Origin: Flectonema sp. DT1601
Taxonomy: Eukaryota; Euglenozoa; Diplonemea; Diplonemida; Diplonemidae
Assembly: GCA_964019425.1 (NCBI GenBank)
Contig: OZ025789.1
Location: forward strand, 1,178,001-1,242,000
Direction of reading: 5' to 3'
Length of the DNA: 64,000 bases
Below, piece by piece: positions 31,512 to 41,061 of this stretch. The position numbers and the translations under genes were made by a program. The notes beneath the pieces were generated by a model, which was not told the origin of the DNA, did not search any database, and saw nothing but the letters and a program-made list of their open reading frames with translations. Each line of letters starts with the position of its first letter. Positions within the stretch are counted from its first letter, which is position 1.

Positions 31512-31836
31512 AATACAGCTCATCTTACACGACAGGACTTTCTCAAGCCTGTTTGGAGTACTTTTTTTTACATTAGAAAGTTTTTGGGTGTGGCTGTGTT
31601 TTATGTATTTAGGTGACTGTTTTTTATTATTTATTTTTTTCTTTTTTCTCTTGTTAATACTTTCCACGTTCATCTGGTATGTGAAGCTCTTCCCTTAACA
31701 GTTTGGTTACCGTTATTGACATTTCTTCTTTAAGGTTAATCATTATACATGGCAATGTGTTTTATGCAAATAATTAAGATAGTTTTCTTTTTTTTGTGTT
31801 ATTATTCTCTCTCAGTATGTCAGAGGAAAGCCACAT
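31512..31836. other. Intergenic gap with an overlapping upstream ORF
   Basis: T-rich with no gene. The acceptor TCTCTCTCAG ends at about 31814. It is followed at once by an ATG at 31817 in another frame, opening a 17-codon ORF that ends at 31867, beyond the main start at 31837. Confidence 0.55.
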
Positions 31837-32658
31837 ATGGGAAATAGATGGCAGCCTGACTGCGTAAGCGGGTGTTGCAGTAAGTGCCATTGTCAATTTG
31901 GAGTTATTCATAGGCGACATCATTGTAGATACTGCGGTAATATATTTTGTAAAAAATGTTCTGAGAATGTGAAAAGTTTTAAAGGAAATAATGAACAACT
32001 GCGAGTCTGTCAAATCTGTTATAAAATAACAACTGAACCACGCTATTCAGAAGGTACAGGAAAAGAAATACTTCCCACAGGTGTATTTCTGATGGTGTTG
32101 TCGTATTTGCAACCGTCTGAAATAATCTTACTTTGCAAAGTTAACCAGTCGTGGAATTACACCTCTAACCATCCTGTTTTGTGGAAGTGGTTACTGAAGA
32201 TGATATTTCCAAATCTTTTGGAGAAGTCATCGGAGTCATTCTCTGTTCAATTACAGAACTTTATTGATAGTCGTAGGGAGTCTCTGATGGCTTCTCCTGC
32301 AAAAGACGAAGGCCAATGCTATAAAAAACAACCACCGACACTTCCCTCTAATGAGCATTGTACTCTCGCTCAAAGAGGCAGTAATGGAATAGCTATTTTA
32401 AAGTTACCTCAATATGCTGCTGTTGGTTCTGTTGTTCGGAGGGGTGAGTCGGAGAATTTGTTGTCGTTTTCAATTAGCGTTTCTGATATAAGAAATTGGA
32501 AGTATTTTGTGTTTGAAAAGATTCTTGAGGTAGCCCATCTTGACTTGGAGTATCCGATCAATTCGTCGTTGTATTCGAGAATACAAATTATAACAAAAGT
32601 ATTATCATCTTTTGAATCAAGGTTGATGAGAGGCATATGGATACCAAGTGCTACATGA
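31837..32658 (+). CDS. FYVE zinc finger plus F-box protein
   Basis: A 273-residue protein. Residues 5-62 are a complete FYVE domain: WQPD (5-8), RRHHCRYCG (26-34) and RVC (56-58), with all eight zinc ligands, Cys14, 17, 30, 33, 38, 41, 58 and 61. FYVE domains bind phosphatidylinositol 3-phosphate on endosomes. Residues 79-120 (LPTGVFLMVLSYLQPSEIILLCKVNQSWNYTSNHPVLWKWLL) fit an F-box: LP..VL..VLSYL.P.E......VN..W.......LW. An F-box links to SKP1 and a cullin ubiquitin ligase. The pair suggests ubiquitin tagging at endosomes, an inference. The last 150 residues are of unknown fold. An out-of-frame ATG lies 20 bases upstream, so start-site choice may be regulated. Confidence 0.88.
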   Translation: MGNRWQPDCVSGCCSKCHCQFGVIHRRHHCRYCGNIFCKKCSENVKSFKGNNEQLRVCQICYKITTEPRYSEGTGKEILPTGVFLMVLSYLQPSEIILLCKVNQSWNYTSNHPVLWKWLLKMIFPNLLEKSSESFSVQLQNFIDSRRESLMASPAKDEGQCYKKQPPTLPSNEHCTLAQRGSNGIAILKLPQYAAVGSVVRRGESENLLSFSISVSDIRNWKYFVFEKILEVAHLDLEYPINSSLYSRIQIITKVLSSFESRLMRGIWIPSAT

Positions 32659-32874
32659 AATTATTTTCAGCAACGCGCCTCAGATTTTTTTTTCTTTTTT
32701 CAATGTTGTTTTCTCTCAATTTTCATAACACCAAACTTTTCATTTTCCAGTGTTCTCGCTGGATAGTCCGATTTCTATAATTAAATTATGAATCAAGTCT
32801 ATACACTTTGTTTTTTGTTTGAGTCGTTTTTTCTTGTTTTATTTTGTATTTCTTTTTAGATAAAAAAGTTCATC

Positions 32875-32907
<33 letters not shown>

Positions 32908-33134
32908 ATATCGTTTTTTTTTGGTTTGGTTCATCAAAGTATGAAAATGTGATGAGTTGGAGATTTCACAAATTATTTTTGTGGAATTAGGGGGTTTTTC
33001 CCTTTTTTTTTTTTTTTTTAAAAAAAAAATACGAAAAAAAATTATTTTATATTTTAGTTGGCCCCACCTTCTGTTAAATCTTTTATAAAAATATAATTAT
33101 AGTTTTCAGTATCGGAGGGGTTGGGGTTGAATAA
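32659..33134. other. Intergenic gap
   Basis: No gene. Contains a T run of about 28 near 32880 and adjoining T and A runs (33002-33029). The acceptor TAGTTTTCAG ends at about 33109, 25 bases before the next ATG. Confidence 0.55.
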
Positions 33135-34358
33135 ATGTGTGCAAATGAAGTTCGGATTGCCTTAGCTGAAGAGCTTTCGCAGATGAGTGCTGCGATGTCG
33201 GCTTGCATACTTAGTCAAGATTTGTTTACCGAGTTCGTAGACGATGAATTGCCAGATAAAAGACAAGATTTTATAAACATATCTGAATTCTTAAAGGAAA
33301 TATTAAAAGTTAATAAACAAGCTAGTTCTGTAAACCTATTCGCGGCATTTACAGACACTATTGAGAGCGCTGAATGCAAATTATTTAAGGAGGCAGTTCT
33401 GGGATCACGTGGATCGTTAATGAATCGGATGGCAGGTGATGTAAAGTTGGGATTAGTTCACAATGACAGTAGTCTAATGATACAATACTTACAGGCATTC
33501 CCAGAAGTTGAAAGGAATCTAATAGACTGTTTAATGGATAGGTCAAAGCCTTACAATGAAATATTAAAAGAGGCTTCGAGACTGTGGTCGCTTCATCATC
33601 CTCTTGATGATGAATATCCTCCACATCCTTGTGAATTTACTCCGCCTCCACCTCCTCCTGATGAAGAGAAGGTTCAAAAAATACATCGATTAAACCTAAC
33701 ACTTCATTATGCTAAAGAAGATTGGGAAGATTTACTAATCTTGAGAGACGAAATGGTGACAACATTTGGTGACTATCTAGAAGAACAAGCAGGTAGTAGC
33801 GATGGAATAGCAGCAAGGCTTCAACAGTTGGTTTGGATGTTCCAAAATTGTGTAACTCTATTTAATCCTCGACTAACTCCTATTCAAATTTACGAAACAA
33901 TTGGAAGTCGTCTTCGCATATGTTCTGAACAGACTCAAGTATTCATCTCTGAAATAGAAGCTGAACAACTAAAACGATCTACTGGAGCACCTGGTCTCTG
34001 GTCTAGGCTCGTATCTGTTGTGTATCGCAGCAAGAAGCACGCTCCTCATAAAAAGACAGAATCAGATCACGCGTTTGACAAACTATCTGCGGCATACTTA
34101 GAACAAGCACAGCAACTTCTTCATTATTGTGTTCAGTTTAACGGACGGTTGGAAAAAAAGAAACCAGGGGCGCAGTTTTTCATCCCAGCAGCCACTTCTC
34201 CTGTCGATTCTTCACCTCCGCTACTTGTAAACCCGACACCTGTCGATGATAGTAATAAGCAGCCAGATACTCCTGTGACTTCTAATCTCGCTCCTCCTTC
34301 ATTATCAACAACAATCGGTTTTCGTGATTCAATTGGACATATTCCTATTGCTCGTTGA
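33135..34358 (+). CDS. Unknown helical protein, 407 residues
   Basis: No family recognised. Residues 1-155 and 185-345 look like two helical blocks with no membrane segments: ALAEELSQMSAAMSACILSQ at the start; LHYAKEDWEDLLILRDEMVTTFGDYLEEQ and LSAAYLEQAQQLLHYCVQFNGRLEKKK later. They are separated by a Pro-rich linker (about 155-180, with a run of seven Pro). The last 55 residues are Pro/Ser/Thr-rich and disordered. Helical bundles with a Pro linker occur in membrane-trafficking adaptors, but this is composition only. It is supported as a gene by full-length ordinary codon use, an acceptor 25 bases before the ATG, and the same-strand context. Confidence 0.72.
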   Translation: MCANEVRIALAEELSQMSAAMSACILSQDLFTEFVDDELPDKRQDFINISEFLKEILKVNKQASSVNLFAAFTDTIESAECKLFKEAVLGSRGSLMNRMAGDVKLGLVHNDSSLMIQYLQAFPEVERNLIDCLMDRSKPYNEILKEASRLWSLHHPLDDEYPPHPCEFTPPPPPPDEEKVQKIHRLNLTLHYAKEDWEDLLILRDEMVTTFGDYLEEQAGSSDGIAARLQQLVWMFQNCVTLFNPRLTPIQIYETIGSRLRICSEQTQVFISEIEAEQLKRSTGAPGLWSRLVSVVYRSKKHAPHKKTESDHAFDKLSAAYLEQAQQLLHYCVQFNGRLEKKKPGAQFFIPAATSPVDSSPPLLVNPTPVDDSNKQPDTPVTSNLAPPSLSTTIGFRDSIGHIPIAR

Positions 34359-35256
34359 GTAGCATTAATTCCTTTATGCTTCGTTTTTAATTAAAAAGAC
34401 GATGTGTCTGGTGATAGCTTTTAAGAGAATCGACGGTAGTGGGTGTTGTTCAAAAAAAAAAAAAAAAAAAAAAAACTTCAGCTGATTTGTTTTGATCAGA
34501 TGCCTTTTTTTTTTTTTTTTTGAAACGAGAAGGGAAAAAAAAAAAAAAATTACTAATTGCTGCCACTGTGCAGTATTCAGTAAAAGTGGTCTTTTTTTTC
34601 CATATAGCAATCACATTAACGGGCCATCGGAAAAGTAAGCTACTTTTTTTTTTATTTTTTTTTTATGTGTGCTATATTCTCGCCCATGGTTGAAATCTCT
34701 GCAAATTGTGTAGTTTTTTTTTTTTTAAAATACTCTTTTTATTCTCTTAAGTCTTCCCCTAGCATCTCTGCGTTCTACGTACCAAAGTATCGGCACTTCG
34801 GAAAGGGTGTCATCGCAGCTGATACCACTGACTGTGCGACAAAAAAAAAAAAAAAAAAAAAAAAAATTGACGTTTTGATAATTTCTCAACTGTTTGCTAT
34901 AAAACTTAGTAAAGAAAACATGTTTGTTTTCCTGAGTATCATTGCGGGTTAAGAGAAATAAGGGGGAAATGGGGGTGGAGAAAAAAACCCGGTAGAGAGC
35001 ATGATAGGTTGGCTTTAGTTTTAGTTTTTTTATTCCTTTTTTTTTTTCCACGTCTTTTATTATTTTATTGTTAAACATGGAGGGAGGTAGGATTATTCTT
35101 CTCTCTTGTCACAGTAACATGTGTCGCTATAATGGGAACTAGGATCTAATTATGTGTTCACGCTACTACAAAAGATGAAAATTTTCGCCTCCGTTATTAT
35201 TGTTTTTTAGATCCTTTAATCATACTCTTCACTGTAGGTTTTCTCGCATAGAAAAA
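34359..35256. other. Intergenic gap
   Basis: No gene supported. A run of 24 A near 34452 is followed by T and A runs near 34505 and 34535, and another A run lies near 34842-34865; these could pair in RNA. Two possible acceptors precede the cyclase: TTGTTTTTTAG ending at about 35211 and CTTCACTGTAG ending at about 35238. Confidence 0.5.
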
Positions 35257-37824
35257 ATGGGAATACTCGGTGTTCGATCACTCACTCTGGCACTGGCAGT
35301 GTCGATGATCTTTGCGACAGGTCTGATCTTGGGAGGGATGTCGATCTCGACGGGGAACAAGTCGACAGATGATGCTCGTGCTACAGGAGATCGAGGTATT
35401 TCTAAGTGTATGGAAAGTGGTGGTAGTAATGTGAGGAGTGTGACTGCACAATTATTGTTGTCGGTGTTGATGGATTTCAGAACAAGAGTCAATGGATTGA
35501 TTGCCGGGCCTTCAATCATGACGAGAGATATGGTGAAATTCTTATCACAATATCACCCTGATGAAGTAGCCAATCCTGACTTCATGGAGAAAACAGTCAG
35601 AAAAGCTACCTTCTCTCAACACTTATCAGCAATAGAACAATACGGACTTGTGAGTCTTACTGTTGTCATATGGAACGTCACTCCTAACAGTGAAACTCTT
35701 CGACAGGCTTATGGTGGTGCTTGGGGAGGTCAGATAAGCTACTTCGTTGCTGGGCAACAGGCCAATGGCAAGTTCATTCAAGGTGTTGCAGAGAGCCGTT
35801 TAACATTTCCGTATGGTCCGTTTAACTACCAACAGGCTCTTGAGTATGGAAATGCAAACGCCTCAGGTCATATCATAGAGGGACCTTGTGATTACTTAAA
35901 TTTCAGTAAGGCAGGCAGATGTGCTGCTGATTTTGCTACAACTACAACTGAGGTGGAAAGAATCCTGGAGGGCAGTTGTTTTTATAATATGCTGAAACCG
36001 AATCAAAATGCACCATTAATTGAACCAGATTCCACTGTTCATTCTCCGATCAGTAGTTCTGGTCCTTCTCTTACGATGACCGCTTGTACGCCGATGACTC
36101 ATCCTGAGCAAGTTAATGTTCTTCCAAGACAAGGACACCGATCAGGTTTAATCTTAACTACTATCGATACAAAAGGTATCAATCGTATGATGAAAGGAAC
36201 ATCTCTCCCTGACGGGTCTGTTCTTTACGCTGTGGAAAAGAGTCCCTGGACTGGTAAGGTGAAGCACATTGCGGGATGTAATATTGGTAAAACGGCCTAC
36301 AATGTCAGGCAGTTTGATGACAAAGGTGCTGAACTCTGGAAAATAAGCATTCCATTCCCAATTGTGAATCACACTTTAGATGGGGAGGTAGACGGGGAAC
36401 TCTCTCCAATCGCAAGACACGGCAGGCACATGATAGAAATGGCCAACAACAGCAAATTCGGTGAGTACTACGACCACATTGAGAGTTTGCCAGCGGGAAC
36501 AGCTGCTGACTGGACAGACACCAACACATCAGTTCTCTACTGGGTGCGAGTTGCTTCTGTAAAGTTATTAGACATTCATTGGTACCTAGTCCTTCTAGTC
36601 CCTCGTAATAGTGTGATGTCTGTTATTGATGATGCTGCTGAAGTTATTCGTGTTCAAATTGTGAAAGACAAACAAGACACAGATGATGAACGTGATAAGA
36701 ACTACACCATCATGTACACAGTGACAGCTGCTTGTGTTGGGATCCTACTGGAGCTCTCTATTGTGTTCACAAGTATTATAATCTCACCACTAATCGCGTT
36801 GAGTGATGACATGGCTGCTGTTGCTGTGATGGAAACCGATTCCCTGGATCTGACGTTACCTTTGAGCTCTCTGAGTGAGGTGAGGGCAATGCAACAATCG
36901 TTTAGGAAAATGGTTAAGAATTTAATTGAGTACAAGAATTACATGCCTCAAAGTGTGTTGATGAAGACAGATGATGAAGAGAGTCGTGAGTCTGCACTCT
37001 CCAATAGTGCTAGCTGTCGTAGTTCAACATCAAGATCCCACAATCGATCTGTGGCTCAACACCAACAGGCAGTTGAAATGGGATTGAAGAAGAAGGTAAT
37101 AAGTGTCATCATGTTCAACAGCATCGGTTGGCATTCAAGAAGGAACAACGACGTCATAGTTGAACAACACTGTTCTCTTATCACATGCTTGACAACCGCG
37201 GTGGAGAAAAACAAGGGAGTGTGCGATGCATTTAACGGAGATAGACTGATGGCGTATTTCAATGCGAATCGAACTAATGGTGAACACCGTTCCTGTGCAG
37301 TCAAGTGTGGGCTGATGGCGAAGTCGGATTGTCAGCTGCAGTTGTCGTTCGCAACGTCTTCCGGGGAAGCGAAGGTGGGCAACATCGGGATTGTTGGGAT
37401 GAAGAAGTTCTCAATCTTATCTCCGATCGTATCATTTGCAGCAACACTCGAAAGGTATTCGGCCTTTGAAAAGTATGATTGTTTGATTGATAAGAGATGC
37501 GCTGAACACTCCAGGGTTTGTGTAGACTCTCGTGTAGTGCAGTTAGTTTGTTTTACAAAGCAATCAGAAGCAGCGCAGTTAGTCTACGAAGCGAAGGCAC
37601 TCCGGGAAGTCAAAGAGGAAGAATGGATGTACCAATTGGAAGCGAAAAGTACCTTTGAGAAGTGGAATGAGTTTGTTCAGATGCTGGCTGCCGGTCAGTT
37701 TGATAGTGCGGAGAAGCAACTCAGCGACTTGAGTTCTTTTACTGGTGATCGGACTTACGATTACTGGCGCGGTGTTTGCTCAAAGAAGAGCCTCAACGTT
37801 ATCGAACTCGATGGAAGGTGTTAG
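35257..37824 (+). CDS. Receptor-type class III nucleotide cyclase, altered metal site
   Basis: An 855-residue protein starting MGILGVRS. The frame is open upstream to 35200, but only from a TTG and across likely acceptors, so this ATG is chosen. Order: an N-terminal membrane segment (8-28); a large predicted extracellular sensor (about 30-485, with several N-x-S/T sites, Cache-like in position); a second membrane segment (about 487-515); a HAMP-like linker (about 516-565); and a class III cyclase domain from about 610. In the domain, ISVIMFNSIGWHS has Asn621 where the first metal-binding Asp is expected (F-x-D-I-x-G-F), while NGDRLMAYF keeps the second (Asp662). It may therefore be weakly active, need a partner, or be a pseudo-enzyme. 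The layout is like protist receptor cyclases: ligand outside, cAMP or cGMP inside. Confidence 0.8.
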   Translation: MGILGVRSLTLALAVSMIFATGLILGGMSISTGNKSTDDARATGDRGISKCMESGGSNVRSVTAQLLLSVLMDFRTRVNGLIAGPSIMTRDMVKFLSQYHPDEVANPDFMEKTVRKATFSQHLSAIEQYGLVSLTVVIWNVTPNSETLRQAYGGAWGGQISYFVAGQQANGKFIQGVAESRLTFPYGPFNYQQALEYGNANASGHIIEGPCDYLNFSKAGRCAADFATTTTEVERILEGSCFYNMLKPNQNAPLIEPDSTVHSPISSSGPSLTMTACTPMTHPEQVNVLPRQGHRSGLILTTIDTKGINRMMKGTSLPDGSVLYAVEKSPWTGKVKHIAGCNIGKTAYNVRQFDDKGAELWKISIPFPIVNHTLDGEVDGELSPIARHGRHMIEMANNSKFGEYYDHIESLPAGTAADWTDTNTSVLYWVRVASVKLLDIHWYLVLLVPRNSVMSVIDDAAEVIRVQIVKDKQDTDDERDKNYTIMYTVTAACVGILLELSIVFTSIIISPLIALSDDMAAVAVMETDSLDLTLPLSSLSEVRAMQQSFRKMVKNLIEYKNYMPQSVLMKTDDEESRESALSNSASCRSSTSRSHNRSVAQHQQAVEMGLKKKVISVIMFNSIGWHSRRNNDVIVEQHCSLITCLTTAVEKNKGVCDAFNGDRLMAYFNANRTNGEHRSCAVKCGLMAKSDCQLQLSFATSSGEAKVGNIGIVGMKKFSILSPIVSFAATLERYSAFEKYDCLIDKRCAEHSRVCVDSRVVQLVCFTKQSEAAQLVYEAKALREVKEEEWMYQLEAKSTFEKWNEFVQMLAAGQFDSAEKQLSDLSSFTGDRTYDYWRGVCSKKSLNVIELDGRC

Positions 37825-38205
37825 AGATTGACATGAATGTTTGAAAGGATATCATCAAGGGTTGGAATGGTAGTTTTTTTCATGTGAATGGAAGTCTCTT
37901 TTTTAACCTAGAAACTATTTCAGATTGAGAGTTGTTATGTGATCTAATTTCCTTTACCAAGTTGTAGGACCTCGGCGGTATCAACTTCCCTTTTTTTAAT
38001 TTTCTTTTTCAGATTGATAGCCGAGGATTCGATTCGATTTAAATGGGGGTGTTTTTTTCTTCCCGTTTTTAAAGTGCTGTGTGCTATCAACTGGACTGTT
38101 TTAATGTGCGACTTAATTTCCATTTTTTCGTATTGGCCCGATATTTTCAACTGCAGGAATGGTTTCCGCCTTTTCCGTTTTTTTCCCCGTTTTTTTTTTA
38201 CACTT

Positions 38206-38318
38206 ACGAAGTCGGAAAAGAAACTATTCAGATTAAGAGTCATTTTAATTTATTTATGTCTGATGTTACCTGTATTAGTATTACTGTCTACGATCAATAA
38301 AAATACATAAAAGGCTTT
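38206..38318 (+). repeat. Dispersed repeat copy 2
   Basis: Begins GAAGTCGGAAAAGAAACTAT and ends near ATAAAAGGCTTT. It aligns over about 110 bases with the copy at 58230-58340, with conserved blocks GAAACTATTCAGAT, then ACTGTCTRYGATCAAYAA, then ATAAAAGGC. A partial relative (CAGATTGAGAGTTTT ... CCGTCTGCGATTAACTA) lies just after it at about 38403-38458. Confidence 0.6.
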
Positions 38319-38334
38319 ATCTGATTTTTTTTTT

Positions 38335-38405
38335 CTTTCCCCATCACCAGGAGGATACTATCTGGTTTCTTTTTTCTTTCCCCATCACCCGGAGGATATT
38401 ATCTC
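38335..38405 (+). repeat. Short tandem duplication, two units
   Basis: Two 30-base units with two or three differences, starting CTTTCCCCATCACC at 38335 and at 38376, so the period is 41. They are joined by a T-rich spacer. Non-coding; probably replication slippage. Confidence 0.7.
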
Positions 38406-39048
38406 AGATTGAGAGTTTTTGTCTCTGAGTGTTAGTTTAACCGTCTGCGATTAACTACTTCTTTAAAGAGTTAGAAGTGTGTATCCTGTAGTGATTTACT
38501 TTAGCTGAGGTTGTGTGGTTTGTAGGTTGTAGTCACTACATTCATAACTAATGACACATTTTTATTATTATTATTATCGATACGTGTGCGATACGATAGG
38601 TTTTACAAGCACTTTTCAGTGTTGTAAAAACTTTTTCGTATGTGTGCCAACTATTCTTGTCTTTCCGCTTTTTTTTTTTGAATTTATTTTATTGTCTGGA
38701 TGTCTCTTTTCTAACAAGTGAATATCAAATGATGAGCATTTGCGCTGTTGTAGTAGTTGTGAGACTTTTCATCAATACACAAATAAGGGGGCTGCGAATT
38801 GTCTCTGGATGACCTTTTCGTGTTCTCTCTTTTCTTTATTTAACGGAAGTACTTTTGATGAACTTTTGTTGTCTTTTCTACCTGAGGATGTTTGTTTTGA
38901 ATTCAGTTTCTTGATGTTGAAAAGTGAGTCAAAATTTTTTTTAAACTACGTGGTGTTCTTTTCTTTCTTCAAAAAAAAATAAAAATAAAGAAACAGCTTT
39001 TTTAATCTTTTACTACAATTAAACAGAACTTTAACCACATCAATATAG

Positions 39049-40659
39049 ATGGTGGTATTTAGACGAGCGTTGGCTCGTTCAATTAGGAGGTACTGTTCTG
39101 CGGGAGAGACAGATTGGGGAGAAGAAGGATCGCTGAGGAAATACAGATCAGGTGGGGAAGGAAACATACGCAAAAGACCACAGAGAGCAGGAACTTGGAC
39201 TGAGGTTCCCGACGGATCAAAAATGTCTTACGAGAATGCTATTAAAGCTTTAGAGCAAGATGCTGCACCTTCAGCCTTCGATGCTATATTTATGAGTCAA
39301 GGGTGTCCTCATCCGCTGGAAGTCTTTGAAGATATGAATTCCCGTCGTGCAGGATACAAGATGCGCGATCATGTTATCTGTCGATTTCTCTTACAATGCA
39401 GGAAACTTATCAGTAAAGACAAACGCGAGATTGCAAAAGCCAAGTCATTATTTTATGCAGCACTTAACAAGAGACACATGGTCGGGCCAATGAGTAACAA
39501 TGCCTTGATCATGTGCTTTTGTGAAGCAGGAAAAGTAGAAGGCGCTGAAACTACATTTCGAAAAATGAAAAAAATGGATTTCCATCCTTCCTTACACGCC
39601 TACTGTGCTATGATAAAAGTTTTATGTATTCAACAAAGTCCTGACCTTCCTAAGGCTTGGGAATACTTTCAACAAATGATTACAATGTCTAAACACGATC
39701 CAGATGAGAGAGAAAAAGTAAAAACATCTGTATGCATGGCTGGAACATCACTCTTGATTGGGGCTCGCAATGTCAAGTCAGCAGACTACGCAGAAAAAGT
39801 ATGGGATCTACTGGTACGACAATGGAAAATGAACCCATCAGCGATAATGTATTCCCATTACATAGCAGCTTTATGTACTGTTGATATGAAGGATCAAGCG
39901 TTGGAGATCTTAGCAGAAATGAAGCATTCTGGAACGCATATGACAAGTCATCCATATTTTTATATTCTTAAATCTCTTAATGCTGATGCTATGTCTGTAG
40001 AACAAGCTGAACAACTCCTTGAGGAGATGCACGAACTTGATATCCCCACCAGCGTACACATCTGGACAGTAATGATAAGACTTTACCAACTAATAGACGA
40101 TAAGTATGGAGTCATATCCTCCTATGGTAGAATGAGACGATGTAATATCATACCATCAATCCATACCTGGGTCATAATGCTGAACGCTTGTGTCTCAAAC
40201 TGTAAGCATCCTGACGATGTTTACGGCAGGCTAATACCAAGAATTTGGCATAAGATGCGTTTTGGTATCAGAAGAGACTTGAGAAAGAAAGGAGCAGTTG
40301 AAAATCATTCTGAACCGGAAATACCTGTGGGGACGATCGCACGATTTGTTAAAGTATTTGAGGAAAATCAAAATGAAGAAGGTTTACACAACATTGTCGA
40401 GCATTTACGCTCGCGAAATGTTCTTTGTAACGACTCCTTTACTAAACCTATTCGTGAAGCTTTATGTCGAATTACAACTGTTGAATCTAAGAAACTGTTG
40501 GACAGTTTTAATTCTGAAATATTAGCTGCGAAAGCGTCTCTTGCTAAGAAACGTGCGGTCAACAAAGAAACTAATCGGACTACGTTAAAAAACAGTACGA
40601 GACCCATTCACGCTGCAGCAAGACAAAAACTACAAGACAAACCAGGAGGACATTTCTAA
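39049..40659 (+). CDS. Mitochondrial pentatricopeptide repeat (PPR) protein
   Basis: A 536-residue protein. The N-terminus MVVFRRALARSIRRYCSA is a mitochondrial presequence (six Arg, no acid). Residues about 110-400 are PPR-type helical pairs, for example MSNNALIMCFCEAGKVEGAETTFRKMKKMDFHPSLHAYCAMIKVL, PSAIMYSHYIAALCTVDMKDQALEILAEMKHSGTHMTSH, and TSVHIWTVMIRLYQLIDDKYGVISSYGRMRRCNIIPSIHTWVIMLNACV. I count at least six repeats. PPR proteins bind organelle RNA in a sequence-specific way and act in mitochondrial RNA processing, stability or translation; they are abundant in Euglenozoa. The C-terminal 130 residues are basic and not clearly PPR. The acceptor CAG ends at 39026, 22 bases before the ATG. 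Confidence 0.88.
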   Translation: MVVFRRALARSIRRYCSAGETDWGEEGSLRKYRSGGEGNIRKRPQRAGTWTEVPDGSKMSYENAIKALEQDAAPSAFDAIFMSQGCPHPLEVFEDMNSRRAGYKMRDHVICRFLLQCRKLISKDKREIAKAKSLFYAALNKRHMVGPMSNNALIMCFCEAGKVEGAETTFRKMKKMDFHPSLHAYCAMIKVLCIQQSPDLPKAWEYFQQMITMSKHDPDEREKVKTSVCMAGTSLLIGARNVKSADYAEKVWDLLVRQWKMNPSAIMYSHYIAALCTVDMKDQALEILAEMKHSGTHMTSHPYFYILKSLNADAMSVEQAEQLLEEMHELDIPTSVHIWTVMIRLYQLIDDKYGVISSYGRMRRCNIIPSIHTWVIMLNACVSNCKHPDDVYGRLIPRIWHKMRFGIRRDLRKKGAVENHSEPEIPVGTIARFVKVFEENQNEEGLHNIVEHLRSRNVLCNDSFTKPIREALCRITTVESKKLLDSFNSEILAAKASLAKKRAVNKETNRTTLKNSTRPIHAAARQKLQDKPGGHF

Positions 40660-41061
40660 TAATTGAATGGCGAATTAACTGCTGTTAATCCCGTTAGACT
40701 GTAATGGATTTATCAATGTTTTCGAGTAAAGCATGAAACCACTCTTTATGTAATTGCACCATCCGTAGGACTTGTTTAGTATGTGATATTTTTTAATGGA
40801 AAAAAAAAAACGTTTTTTTTTTAAACGACAACTGAACACTTATTGAGATAAAAACCAAACAGGATTACAACGTTGAAACACATGATCTTTTTAGTTAGTG
40901 TGTGACGTAAGCCAATTCCATGGTTTGTGATAAAACTTTTTCATTAATACAGAAATGGTGGCATTCAATATAGAAGAGGAGATGATCGTTTTTGAGTGAT
41001 CGAAAGATAATAATTTCATTATTATTTGTTATATTTCTTTTTCCAGTCCCCACAGTTAGCG
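40660..41061. other. Intergenic gap
   Basis: No gene. Mixed A/T-rich sequence; the acceptor TTCTTTTTCCAG ends at about 41046 and gives a 15-base leader for the next gene. Confidence 0.6.

Larger units (their letters stand above)
37825..39048. other. Gene-free gap of 1.2 kb with repeats
   Basis: No gene seen. It holds the dispersed repeat at 38206-38318 and a partial copy at about 38403-38458, plus a 30-base tandem duplication (38335-38364 and 38376-38405). The acceptor for the PPR gene is TTAAACAG ending at 39026. Confidence 0.55.
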
